NCBI GenBank assembly: GCA_949358305.1
Contig: OX442314.1
Span: forward strand, 11,899,060 to 11,963,059
Length of the DNA: 64,000 bases
Source: Strigamia acuminata
Lineage: Eukaryota > Arthropoda > Chilopoda > Geophilomorpha > Linotaeniidae
Direction: 5' to 3'
In this document: positions 42,583-54,050 of the stretch, one piece after another
Position numbering within the stretch: the stretch's first letter is position 1
Layout of the letters: each line of letters starts with the position of its first letter
The notes under the pieces: model-generated
The model's database searches: none
The model's input: only the letters and a program-made list of their open reading frames with translations
What the model was told of the DNA's origin: nothing
Program-made: the position numbers and the translations under genes

Positions 42583-44041
42583 TCACTCCGTTTGATTACT
42601 TTGATCTGGAATCTCCTTCTTCGGAATGTCCTTCTTCGGACGGATTGGTGGATACCAAATCGTTGAATTTGTATTACAACGAACCACTCCAATTGATTTC
42701 AATTTTGGACAGTTAATTAAAGTGAGTGATTTGTTAAAACACAGTGTAATTTCGTGGATGTAGGTCGTTTTGTTTGACTAAAATAATAATAATAACAAAT
42801 TTAAATATTTCCACAATTCCACAATTCTTAATTTTGTTCACACGTACCGTCATGTACTCGCAATCTAATATTGGTTTCACCTCCAGATGTTTCTTAATAG
42901 CATTTTCCATATCATTTGACTGTTATTTAAATAATATAAATGAAAAATATCGATTTTTATATTTTTTGATTCAATTTACAATCACCGGGTCATTATAACT
43001 AGGTTCAATTCCGGCCTTTTTGAGAATACTGTTTAAAAAAAAATTATATTAAAAAAAATTATATTATTTTTCCTTCTTTTACATACACATGCATGTTGAA
43101 TCGTTTTAACCATTTGACGCCCTGCTTGAAATATTTCAACTGAGTTCCTAGCACCGGGAGAGTCGTAGCACAAGTGCCATGTTTGTACCATATATGAGCC
43201 CTGTTTAATGATCATTTAAATTTATAATTTTATACCCATAGAATGTATAAATCCTAAAAAATACCATAAATAATCTTCCGGTGTTTCGGCGTGAACGTTT
43301 GGCCAGTATTTATTCAAATCTGCTCTAATAGCCTATGAATAAACCAAACACGTTTATTTATTTATTCATGTAACATTTTGGCAACCAACTTCGATCTCTC
43401 TGATATCAAATAAATTGGAATCATTGCAGAAGAAAGGACCTTTACCATCTAATAGTGAAGGCCTGTAAATATTTTACAGTTAATTTTAATTTTTTTTTTT
43501 TTATAAATTATTATTGATTTACCATATTCCATGAATTGTCCAGCTATTAATTTGAGTGTTAATATTGCACTTGTGCAACGGATTCGCAATCTAAGCAACG
43601 AAAAATTAAAAACACTCGTAAATTTCAGAGAGAAATCAAAATACTTTACCTGCCAGTGGAGACAAGATACTGGTGGCCATGTTTGAGTAAACATTAAAAA
43701 ATCCCATCCAACGGTCGAGTTTGTTCTTAACCTGAGCAACGAAGATGCGATTAAAAATAAGATTTAAAAATTAAAAGTCATAAGAAATTGCGAAAGTGAA
43801 GACAATACAAGGTGCAACAGGGCCACTTTATTCATGAGCCTCAGTGCTTAGGGCCTACGAATGTCTAAAAATGGCCCTGACATTGGGTCGTGCTAAAAGT
43901 GTGTAGTAATGTTAAAAAGATTGAAAATCCCTGTGCTGAGTGTAGGAGGAAAACTTACTGATTTACAATGTTAATTTTTCCATCAACGAAGCTGTGTAGA
44001 GAAAAGTATAAAATAAGCATAAATGGAAGACATTTAGCCAT
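42583..44041 (-). CDS. RNase T2 gene G3, catalytic Glu replaced
   Basis: Starts MAKCLPFMLILYFSLHSFVDG (signal peptide); the WDFLMFTQTWPPVSCLHW strand is conserved. First motif SWTIHGIW is intact (near 43530). Second motif reads AHIWYKHGTC instead of HEWxKHGTC: the Glu that polarises the phosphate is Ile, while Lys and both His remain. The last exon ends in a Lys/Asp/Glu-rich tail, PKKDIPKKEIPDQSNQTE, stop at 42583-42585. The upstream palindrome (44069-44117) is complete. Expected to be weakly active or inactive (inference from known T2 mutants). It lies only 123 bp downstream of the G2 start. Confidence 0.88.
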
Positions 44042-44068
44042 GATAATAAAAGGGTGTGTAAGAACGGT

Positions 44069-44117
44069 GCTGGAATGTCACAACCAGCTTATTTGACGCT
44101 GATTGTGACATTCTAGC
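44069..44117. promoter_or_regulatory. Promoter palindrome of RNase G3
   Basis: Arms GCTGGAATGTCACAACCAGCT and CGCTGATTGTGACATTCTAGC around a 7-nt loop, 27 nt upstream of the ATG. Nearly complementary. Confidence 0.75.
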
Positions 44118-44647
44118 ACTTCATTGAGAATTGGTATCGTAAATGATTAAAAAGTAAATAAGCCTCACTCCCGCTGGAGAGGTCTTTTTACTTCCGTTGT
44201 CATATTGTTGTTGTTGAACGAGTCATGTGACCACGAGTTTGCACGGGCAAAGTATGATCGGCAAATTTTTAATGATAAAAAAAAGAGGAAAAAAAAAGGA
44301 TGTTTAATTAATTTAATATTGTATTGATTTATTTTGAAGTTTGAATTTTTCTAAAATTCGTTAAAATAACAGCTCCGCATTTGTGCTCCTGGATTCGAAT
44401 TTGAAATATAACAAACTGTTATTAAATCCCTTTTGTGACGTCATCAAAACAATGATATTAAAATACTCATTTATTCACATCGTAATAATAATCAAAATTG
44501 GGTCCTTAAAAAAGTCAAGCCTACTCCCGATACAAACGTGAGATCGAAATCAAATCATATAAACACTGTAAAAAATCGTGAATTTCCATACGGAAAATCT
44601 AATGGAAGTTTTGGTAATAATAAATTTTTTATTTGCCGATTGAGACA

Positions 44648-46200
44648 TTAAATTATTTCATTTATTAGTAAAGTTGATTCCATACGAGTATCTATAAGAA
44701 AAGAAAGCACAGTAATCATAACGCAGCAACAGTGCAAAGCCTACCGTTTTCAATACAGTCGAAACTCTATACGAATCGCGATATAACGATAAAAATGGCC
44801 GGTTTGGTTGGCTGGCCATGGAACACGATGTTAAAAAATTTCTATATAACGAATTCTCGTTATAATGAATCGATTTTTCGGGTCTCTATCGATTCGTTAT
44901 AAAGAGTTTCGACTGTACTGTAATCGTGTAATGTAATATAAAATGATTACCGATTTTCTTGTTCCGCGGGAATGGTTGGTACCAAGTCAAGAGATTCGGG
45001 GGACAATGTGCATTTGACATTTTGTCCATCGGACAATCTCTCAATTTGAGTTCTCTATTGAAACAAAGTTTAATTTCGTAGAGGTAAAAAGTTCCGTTTG
45101 GCTGTAGAAATTAGAAAATAATATTTTTCATATTTCGAACAAACTTCGTCAAATTTCACTTACCCTCATGACCTCACACTCTATCACCGGTTGGACATTC
45201 AGAACTCTTTTAATGGCGTATTCAACGTCACTTCCCTGTTATTTAATATTAACATGTATAATAAGTAAAAAAAAATGTAAAATAAATGTCTATAAATTCA
45301 ATTTACAAACACTGCGGTTTCAAAACTGGGTTCTATTCCAGAGACTTTGAGAACACTGTTTTCAAAAATAAAAAATAGTTTTAAAAAAAAATGCACCTGT
45401 TGTCTTTGTTACATACTTGATCATGTTAAAATGTTTTATCCATTTGATACCCTGCTGAAAATATTGAAACTGTGTTCCTAGTGCGGGGTGGTTTGCACAA
45501 GTGCCATGTTTTTCCCATTCATGTTGCCTAATTAATAATTTTGATTCAGATTTGTTTATTTTCTTGGGTGTAAACGAACCACCATAAAAAATGTTCCGGT
45601 TTTCCGGCATCAACATTTGGCCAGTATTTTTTCATGTCTTCTTTGATTGGCTAAATGAGAATGAAAATGCTCACTTTTATTCGTCTATCATAAAAATGTT
45701 GCAACCAACTTCAATTTGAGAAATATCGAATCGTTCCTCGCTGCAAAAGGAAGGATCTTGACTTCTTTGAAGCGAAGGCCTTTCAATTATTTTTATTAAA
45801 AATATGATTATTTTTTATATTTTTTTTGATTGATTTATGATTACCATATGCCGTGAACTGTCCAACTATCAACATTTCGTTGAATGTTGCACTTGGTGTA
45901 GAGCTAATCAATGAAAAATCAGTTTAATTTAAAATCCAATATTTCAATGAGAAAAAAATACTTTACATGCCAATGCCAACAAGTTATTGGTGGCCATGAC
46001 TGAGTAAATATTAAAAAATCCCAATTATCAGACTGGTTTATTTTGTGTACTTCAGACCTGAGACATGAAAATTGCGTTATAACACAACAACGGTGCAATA
46101 ACTAGAGTAAGACTTACTGATTTGCAATATTAATACTCCCATCAACGTAGCCAGAAACAAAAAAGCAGAGAATAACCAGAAATATAATACATTTGGCCAT
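44648..46200 (-). CDS. RNase T2 gene G4, active site intact, with tail exon
   Basis: Starts MAKCIIFLVILCFFVSGYVDG (signal peptide). First motif SWTVHGIW (near 45860) and second motif QHEWEKHGTC (near 45530) are both intact. The penultimate exon (about 44950-45105) ends RNKKI with a GTAATC donor. In phase, a terminal exon at about 44648-44692 adds DTRMESTLLINEII. This tail exon is shared with G5-G8. If the last donor is not used, the frame would instead run into the MITE at 44756-44915 and stop at 44886. The promoter palindrome is complete (46232-46280). Confidence 0.85.
44756..44915. mobile_element. Pogo/Tigger-type MITE with TA duplication, in RNase G4 last intron
   Basis: Termini CAGTCGAAACTCTATA and the complement AAAGAGTTTCGACTG, flanked by TA on both sides. 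Inner parts carry further ATATAACGA/CGTTATA repeats. 160 bp, no ORF. Confidence 0.8.
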
Positions 46201-46231
46201 GCTTTAACGAAAGGTTGGGCTCTGGATTATT

Positions 46232-46280
46232 GCTGGAATGTCACAATCAGCTCATTTCAAGCTGATTGTGACATTCTAGC
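46232..46280. promoter_or_regulatory. Promoter palindrome of RNase G4
   Basis: 21-bp arms (TCACAATCAGCT inner part) around CATTTCA, one mismatch; 31 nt upstream of the ATG. Confidence 0.8.
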
Positions 46281-46520
46281 ACACCATTTTTCATTGGGAA
46301 TTATAGCGTAGGCGAAACAAATGAAATAAAACATATGCCTCTCTCTCCAAAACAAAATTTATTTCGCGAATGCAAGGCCACCTGATGACGAAATAGTGTG
46401 ATTTTTGGGCCTAAAATTTAATCCCAAGAGAGGTCACGAGTTTCAAAAACACCAATACAAATATCAGATCAAATACAACAAAACTGCTAATAAATTTTTT
46501 ATTTGCCGGTTGAGTAAATA

Positions 46521-48218
46521 TTAAGTTATTTCATTCACCAGTAAAGTTGTTTTCATTTCTAGAAGAAAAGAAATCGGAGTAATCAAAACAAAACACTGAT
46601 GCAGTAATTACACATTATAAAACCTACTGTTTTCCAATAGTATCGTCAATGTAATCGCTAAGAAAAAATAAAAGAAAGAAAATACAACGTAGAAACACAC
46701 GGTGTAATATTAGGGCATGCGATGGTTACTTATGATTCTTGTTCCGCTGGATTGGGTGATACCAAACCAAGCCATTCGTGGGACAACGTACATTTGACGA
46801 TGCGTAGCTTTCCGGACAATTTCTCAAATCGAGATCTTTATCGAAACATAGTTTAACTTCGTAGATATAGTAACTTCTGTTTTCCTACAGAAATTATGAT
46901 ATAATTATATTATTTGCCAAATTTCGAACAAACTTCATCGGCTTACCTTCAAGTGCTCGCAAGCTATTAGCGGTTTCACATTCAGAACTCTTTTAACGGC
47001 ATTTTCAATGTCACTTGCCTGTTGTTTCATATAGTAATATATTAAAATAAAATGACTTTATTTTATAAATATGTATTATAAATTCAATTTACAAACACTG
47101 CGAATTCAAAACTGGGTTCTATTCCAGAGATTCTGAGAATACTAAAATAAAAATAAAAATATTTAAACAAAAATAAAAATAAATAACAATAAGATAAATA
47201 AGTGCATCCAAAGTTTTAGACACCATAGACAGCCATTTTGAATTTGGTGGTAAGAACACTGAAACCAGACTAAAACCACATGACAAACCGCTCTAAGTGT
47301 GGTTTATTTTTGTTTTTAATTTATTTAATTGTGGATGATTGTTTATGACTGTTTTTGTATCCAAAAACTTTAAATGCACCTGTGTGTTTGTTAAGAACCT
47401 GTTCATATTATACTGTTTTATCCATCTGAGACCCTGCTGAAAATATTGCAACTGTGTTTCCAGACTGGGAAGAAGTACGACACAAGTGCCATATTTTTCC
47501 CATTCGTGAGCCCTAAATTAGTAATCTTGTTTTAGATTTGCTTTATTTTTATTTTTTAAATTTAAACAAATCACCATAAATAATGTTCCGGTTTTGAAGC
47601 ATAAATATTTGCCCAGTATCTGTTTAAGTCTTCTCTGATTTTCTAAATGAGAATAAAAATGCTCATTTTTAGTCGTCTGTCATAATAAAGTTGAAACCAA
47701 CTTGAACATGAGCAATATCGAATCGTTCGTCAGTGCAAAAGGAAGGACCTTGACCTCTTAATACCGAAGGCCTTAAAAACATTATTTTTTAAGGCAAAAA
47801 AAAAAAGATTTGTAAATTTTTTTAAAATATTTTTTTGAATAGTTGATTACCATATGCCATGAACTTGCCAACCTTCAACATAACGATTAATATAGCATTC
47901 GTTGTCGTCGCTCAATGCCTAATCAATGGAAAATGAATTTACATTAAAATCAAACAATTTAATGAGAATAAAAAAATATTTTACCCGCCAATGGATACAA
48001 GCTGTTGATGGCCATGTTTGAGTAAACATTAAAAAATCCCAATTTTTTGACTTGTTTGTTTTCTGTATATCTAACCTGGGGAAAGAAAATTCCGTTATAA
48101 GACAATAATGGTACAATAACTAGAGTAAAACCTACGAATTTTCAATATTAGTACTTTCATCGGCATAGCCGGAAAGAAACAAGTAGAGAATAACCGGAAA
48201 TATAATACATTTGGCCAT
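46521..48218 (-). CDS. RNase T2 gene G5, second catalytic His replaced by Tyr
   Basis: Starts MAKCIIFPVILYLFLSGYADE (signal peptide). First motif GWQVHGIW keeps His (near 47860). Second motif is AHEWEKYGTC (near 47500): the catalytic His after Lys is Tyr. The array exon ends at NHK with an in-frame TAA at 46726, or through GTAACC can join two further exons (about 46630-46660, DYIDDTIGK; then 46521-46560, MKTTLLVNEIT). The phase fits, and the tail matches the other distal genes, so I prefer the spliced form. The promoter palindrome is complete (48247-48295). Confidence 0.83.
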
Positions 48219-48246
48219 GGAACGAAAGTCTCAGCTGTGGATTGTT

Positions 48247-48295
48247 GCTAGAATGTCACAATCAGCTCATTTCAAGCTGATTGTGACATTCTAGC
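48247..48295. promoter_or_regulatory. Promoter palindrome of RNase G5
   Basis: Perfect 21-bp arms, GCTAGAATGTCACAATCAGC plus T and its complement, around CATTTCA; 28 nt upstream of the ATG. Confidence 0.82.
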
Positions 48296-49116
48296 ACACC
48301 CTTCTTCATTAGAAATTAAGTGAAGTAAAGGTGAAACAAATGAAATAAAACATATGCCTCTTTCTCTAAAACAAAATTTATTTTGCAAGTGCAAGGCCTC
48401 CTGATGTCAAAATGTTCCTACTACCTTAGTGTTATCTATAGTGTTATGGTTTACGAATTTTTATCTAAATTTAACTTTGCAAATTGTAATTATTGTTTGG
48501 TTGTGTTTATTTTTAAAAATACATAATTTTTATTTTATTTTATTAAGCACATTGTACAAGAGAATATATTTAATTTAAAAAATTTAACTAATTTAAACAA
48601 ATGGAAATAGTAGTATAAATTGTGTAGCATTTTTTCAAGTGTAATAAATTGATTTACTTTTTTAAATCATTTATTTTTTACTTATAAATTTTTTATATAC
48701 CGGTATGCATTTGTCTTTTTGCAATGGCGGCGCGCATTCAACTTCAACTTACAATCAACGGTAATTTCTTATTTGTGTCACTCTTTTCCGCCTACATCCT
48801 AGAAATGGCAACTTCTAACTTAACTTAAGCTATGCCCCAAGTTTTCCTAGTGAAAGAATGAATGCATTTCATCCACTAATGGAGTCTATTTCATACCTAG
48901 GAAGAAAATAAACTCAATAACATCACAACAACATGCAAAACTTGACACTAATAAAAAAAATAGATTTTAATCTGTACAAAATACCACACACAAAGTTCCT
49001 GTATCTAGTATCTATTCATTTGCCCCTTTAATGTGTATATAGCAAATTAAAATAACCTGATTTATTCATATTTATTCATTGCAATCAACTTAAATCTGGA
49101 TGAGTTAAACATTAAA

Positions 49117-50824
49117 TTATTTCATCATTCGTAAAGTTGTTTTCATATCTAGAAGAAAAGACACCAGAATGATCAAAACACAATCGTGCAAAACCTACAC
49201 AACAAAACCTTCAGTTTCCCAATCGTTATCATCGTTATCATCACTAAAAACATAGAAACACACTGTAATGTACGCGTACATAAATATATTATATAAAAGG
49301 AGATCCGGTGGTTACTGGTATTCAAGTTCCCGCCTGATTGGCGGATAAAAAACCATCTTATTCATTGGACATTGTGAAGTTATGATCGAAGGACAATTTC
49401 TCAATTCGAGTTCTCTATTGAAACACAGTTTAATTTTGTGTATATAGTAAGTATGGTTTGTCTATATAAATTAAAATATGTACAGTAATTATACTAGTAG
49501 TACTTTTCAATTTTTCGAATAAACCTCACCAGCTTTCACTTACCTTCACGTGCTCGCACTCCAGTACCGGTCGGACCTTTAGAACTTTAAGAACGGCAGT
49601 TTCAATTTTATTTGCCTGTTGTTTAATATTGATATTCAAACACACAATAACTTTAAATAAATATGTATTAGAAATTCAATTTACAAATACTGAGAATTTC
49701 TTTCTGGGTTCAATTTTTGAGATTTTGAGAATACTGTTTTAAAAAATAAAAATAAATTTTACAAAAAAAAACTCAGAAAATAAATAAGTGCATTCAAAGT
49801 TAGTGAAAACGGAAGAAAAACAACAACACAGTAGAAACTGCCATTGTTTTATGGCACAATCTCTCTCTAGCTCAACGTTTTTCTTAATGTGTGAGAGATT
49901 ATTTCATTTTGGAGTCTGTTTTGGGTTCTACTAACTTGTAAGTAAATGCAAATTAAAATCTCTTTATTTTCACCCAGTAAACACTTGTTTTGAATGCACC
50001 TGTTGCTTTTGTTACGGACTTGATCATGTTAAATTCTTTTATCCATTTGATACCCCGCTCAAAATAGTGATATTGTGATTCTAGAATGAATGGGAGACTT
50101 ACAACGCAAGTGCCATATTTTTCCCATTCCTGAGCCCTATAATTAATAATCCTGATTCATTTTTGTTTATTTGTTTGGGTATAAATAAACCACCATAAAT
50201 AATGTTCCAGTACTGCGGCACGGATATTTGGCCAGTATTTGTTCAAGTCTCTTCTGATTGTCTAAATAAGAATAAAAATAGTCAGTTTTATTCGTCTATC
50301 TTAAAAAATGTTGCAACCAACTTTAATTTGAGAAATATTGAATCGTTCGGTACTGCAATAGGTAGCACCTTCACCTTCCACTAACGAAGGCCTTTCAATT
50401 ATATTTTTATAAAGAAAGGAAAATTTTTTTTTAATTTTATTTTTATCGGTTAACATATATTTTTAATTGATTACCATAAACCATGAATTGTCCAAGTATC
50501 AATATAACTGCGTAGATAGCACTTGGTTTGATTGCTCGCAAGCTAATTGATGAAAAATCAGTTTAAAATAAAAGCCAACATTTCAATAAGAAAAAGACAC
50601 TTTACTTGCCAATGGAGACACGCTATTGGAGGCCATGACTGAATAAACAGTAAAAAATCCCACTCTTCATATTCATACAAATTTGTTTTGTCTTCTTCTG
50701 ACCTGAGTAAATAAAATTCCATTATAACACATTTATGGTGCAATAACTTGAGTAAAACTTACTGAATTTCAATATTAATAAGAAAAAAGCAGAGAATAGC
50801 CAAAAATCTAATACGTTTGGCCAT
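49117..50824 (-). CDS. RNase T2 gene G6, two catalytic His replaced
   Basis: Starts MAKRIRFLAILCFFLINIEIQ (signal peptide, shorter spacer). First motif TWTIHGLW intact (near 50480). Second motif is AQEWEKYGTC (near 50130): both His are changed, to Gln and Tyr. C-terminal exons add HDDNDDNDWETE (about 49205-49245) and then DMKTTLRMMK (stop at 49117). The acidic Asp/Asn tail is absent from G1-G3. The gene is part of a recent tandem duplication with G7. Its upstream palindrome (50854-50903) is slightly imperfect and followed by a second, shortened copy (50949-50975). Confidence 0.83.
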
Positions 50825-50853
50825 GGTAACAAAAGTCTTAACTGTTGATTTTT

Positions 50854-50903
50854 GCTTGAATGTCACAATCAGTTTAAAATAAGCTGATTGTGACATTCTA
50901 AGC
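50854..50903. promoter_or_regulatory. Promoter palindrome of RNase G6
   Basis: Same element with a few mismatches (GCTTGAATGTCACAATCAG and complement), 29 nt upstream of the ATG. A shortened duplicate follows at 50949-50975. Confidence 0.72.
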
Positions 50904-51605
50904 ATATCCTTCTCATTGGTAACAAAGTCTTAACTGTTGATTTTTACTTGAATGTCATTGTGACATTCTAGGCATACCCTTCTCATTGGGAATTAAATAA
51001 AGCTGAAACAAATGTGATCAAACGTACGCCTTTCTCTGCTAAACAAAATTCATGGGAGGAGTTTATTTTACAAGTGCAAGGCCATCTGATGTCGAATATT
51101 TTTACTCTACCTTGGTGTTATAGTAAAGTTTCTAATCTCTCTTTGTAAATCGAAATTATTCTTGTTTGTTTAAAAGATTTCATAACTGGATTTTTTATTC
51201 AAAACATTACAGAAGAGAAGAATAAATTTAATTTAAATAAAATAAGTGTAGTAGTACTTTATTAAGTCTACTAAATTGGTTTACTGTTTAAAATGATTTA
51301 ATTTTACTTTGGAATTATATATTTAAAAATAACAGTTCCGCATTTGTCTTAATGCAATGGCGGCGCGCATTCAACTACAATCCGACGGAATGACAACTTC
51401 AAACTTAATTTAAGTAGTGTCCCAAGTTTGCCTAGTGAAGCAGTGAACATTAAATAATTTCATCCGCTAATGGAGTCGTTTTCATGTCTGGGAAAGAAAA
51501 AGTTACACAAAAAAATAACGGTGCAAACCTGCAAAACTGTACAGCAAAACTTACCCATATTTCAAATATGTATGTATGTATGTGGGCACGAAAGTTCGGC
51601 CAGAA

Positions 51606-54050
51606 TCTATTCATTTGCCCCTTTAATGTGTATATAGAAAAAAAAAATAACCTGATTTATTCATATTTATTCATTGCAATCAACTTAAATCTGGATGAGT
51701 AAACATTAAATTATTTCATCATTCGTAAAGTTGTTTTCATATCTAGAAGAAAAGACACCAGAATGATCAAAACACAATCGTGCAAAACCTACACAACAAA
51801 ACCTCCAGTTTCCCAATCGTTATCATCGCTATCATCACTAAAAAAACATAGAAACACGAGTATATAAATATATTATATAAAAGGAGATCCGGTGGTTACT
51901 GGTGTTCTTGTTCCCGCTGGATTGGCGGATACAAAACCATCTTATTCATTGGACAACGTGAAGTTACGATCGAAGGACAATTTCTCAATTTGAGTTCTCT
52001 ATTGAAACACAGTTTAACTCTGTGTAGAAAGTAAGTTTGGTTTGTCTATATAAATTAAAATATGTACAGTAATTATACTAGTAGTACTTTCCAATTTTTC
52101 GAATAAACCACCAGTTTTCAGTTACCGTCACGTGCTCGCACTCCAGTACCGGTCGAACCTTTAGAACTCTAAGAACGGCAGTTTCAATTTTCTTTGCCTG
52201 TTGTTTAATATTGATATTCAAACACACAATCACTTTAAATAAATATGTATTAGAAATTCAATTTACAAATACTGGGAATTTCTTTCCGGGTTCAATTTTT
52301 GAGATTTTGAGAATACTGTTTTAAAAAATAAAAATAATTTTTACAAAAAAAAACTCAGAAAATAAATAAGTGCATTCAAAGTTAGTGAAAACGGAAGAAA
52401 AAAACAACAACACAGTAGAAACTGCCATTGTTTTATGGCACAATCTCTCTCTAGCTCAACGTTTTTCTTAATGTGTGAGAGATTATTTCATTTTGGAGTC
52501 TGTTTTGGGTTCTACTAACTTGTAAGTAAATGCAAATTAAAATCTCTTTATTTTCACCCAGTAAACACTTGTTTTGAATGCACCTGTTGCTTTTGTTACG
52601 GACTTGATCATGTTAAATTGTTTTATCCATCTGATACCCCGCTGAAAATAGTGATATTGTGATTCTAGAGTGAATGGGAGACTTACAACGCAAGTGCCAT
52701 ATTTTTCCCATTCCTGAGCCCTAATTAATAATCCTGATTCATTTTTGTTTATTTTGTTTGGATATAAATAAACCACCATAAATAATGTTCCAGTACTGCG
52801 GCATGGATATTTGGCCAGTATTTGTTCAAGTCTCTTCTGATTGTCTAAATAAGAATAAAAATAGTCAGTTTTATTCGTCTATCTTAAAAAATGTTGCAAC
52901 CAACTTGAATTTGAGAAATATTGAATGGGTTACCACCACTGCAAAAGGTAGGACCTTCACCTTTCACTAACGAAGGCCTTTCAATTATATTTTTATAAAG
53001 GAAGAAAAAAAAATTTTTTTTAATTTATTTTTATCGGTTAATATATATTTTTAATTGATTACCATAAGCCATGAATTGTCCAACTATCAATATGACTGTG
53101 TAGATAGCACTCGGTTTGATTGCTCGCAAGCTAATTGATGAAAAATCAGTTTAAAATAAAATCCAACATTTCAATAAGAAAAAGACACTTTACTTGCCAA
53201 TGGAGACACTCTATTGGAGGCCATGACTGAATAAACAGTAAAAAATCCCACTCGTCATACAAATTTGTTTTGTGTTCTTCTGACCTGAGTCACTTTTCCA
53301 TTATAACACATTTATGGTGCAATAACATGAGTAAAACTTACTGAATTCCAATATTAATAAGAAAAAAGCAGAGAATAGCCAAAAATCTAATACGTTTGGC
53401 CATGGTAACAAAGTCTTAACTGTTGATTTTTACTTGAATGTCATTGTGACATTCTAGGCATACCCTTCTCATTGGGAATTAAATAAAGCTGAAACAAATG
53501 TGATCAAACATACGCCTTTCTCTGCTAAACAAAATTCATGGGAGGAGTTTATTTTACAAGTGCAAGGCCATCTGATGTCGAATATTTTTACTCTACCTTG
53601 GTGTTACAGTAAAGTTTCTAATTTCTCTTTGTAAATCGAAATTATTCTTGTATGTTTAAAAGATTTCATACTTTGGATTTTTTATTCAAAACATTACAGA
53701 AGAGAAAAATAAATTTAATTTAAATAAAATAAGTGTAGTAGTACTTTATTAAGTCTACTAAATTAGTTTACTGTTTAAAATAATTTAATTTTACTTTGGA
53801 ATTATATATTTTAAAATAACAGTTCCGCATTTGTCTTAATGCAATGGCGGCGCGCATTCAACTACAATCCGACGGAATGACAACTTCAAACTTAATTTAA
53901 GTAGTGTCCCAAGTTTACCTAGTGAAGCAGTGAACATTAAATAATTTCATCTGCTAATGGAGTCGTTTTCATGTCTGGGAAAGATAAAGTTACACAAAAA
54001 AATAACGGTGCAAACCTGCAAAACTGTACAGCAAAACTTACCCATATTTG
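51606..54050. repeat. Tandem segmental duplication, unit 2 (with G7)
   Basis: Second unit; its right end runs into the intact last exons of G8. Confidence 0.85.
51711..53403 (-). CDS. RNase T2 gene G7, near-copy of G6, two catalytic His replaced
   Basis: Same exon order and nearly the same sequence as G6. First motif SWTIHGLW intact (near 53070). Second motif AQEWEKYGTC (near 52700) with His to Gln and His to Tyr. Tail exons: acidic DDSDDNDWET-like exon (about 51808-51840) and DMKTTLRMMK-like terminal exon (stop 51711). The frame is open throughout, so the copy is not a pseudogene in spite of the lost residues. Its promoter palindrome has lost the inner part and keeps only GAATGTCA/TGACATTC (53435-53455). 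Confidence 0.82.

Larger units (their letters stand above)
49011..51562. repeat. Tandem segmental duplication, unit 1 (with G6)
   Basis: Corresponds to 51606-54050 with few differences. The unit contains one whole gene (G6 or G7), its promoter and the last exon plus donor of the next upstream gene. The junction between units, about 51562-51606, holds a TATG/TGTA microsatellite and cuts off a G8-like last exon. Confidence 0.85.

Noticed and set aside
45168-45350. Plus-strand ORFs within the RNase T2 array (also 50202-50384, 52785-52970, 54181-54480)
   Set aside because: Antisense readings across RNase T2 exons and introns; the minus-strand exons carry the family motifs.
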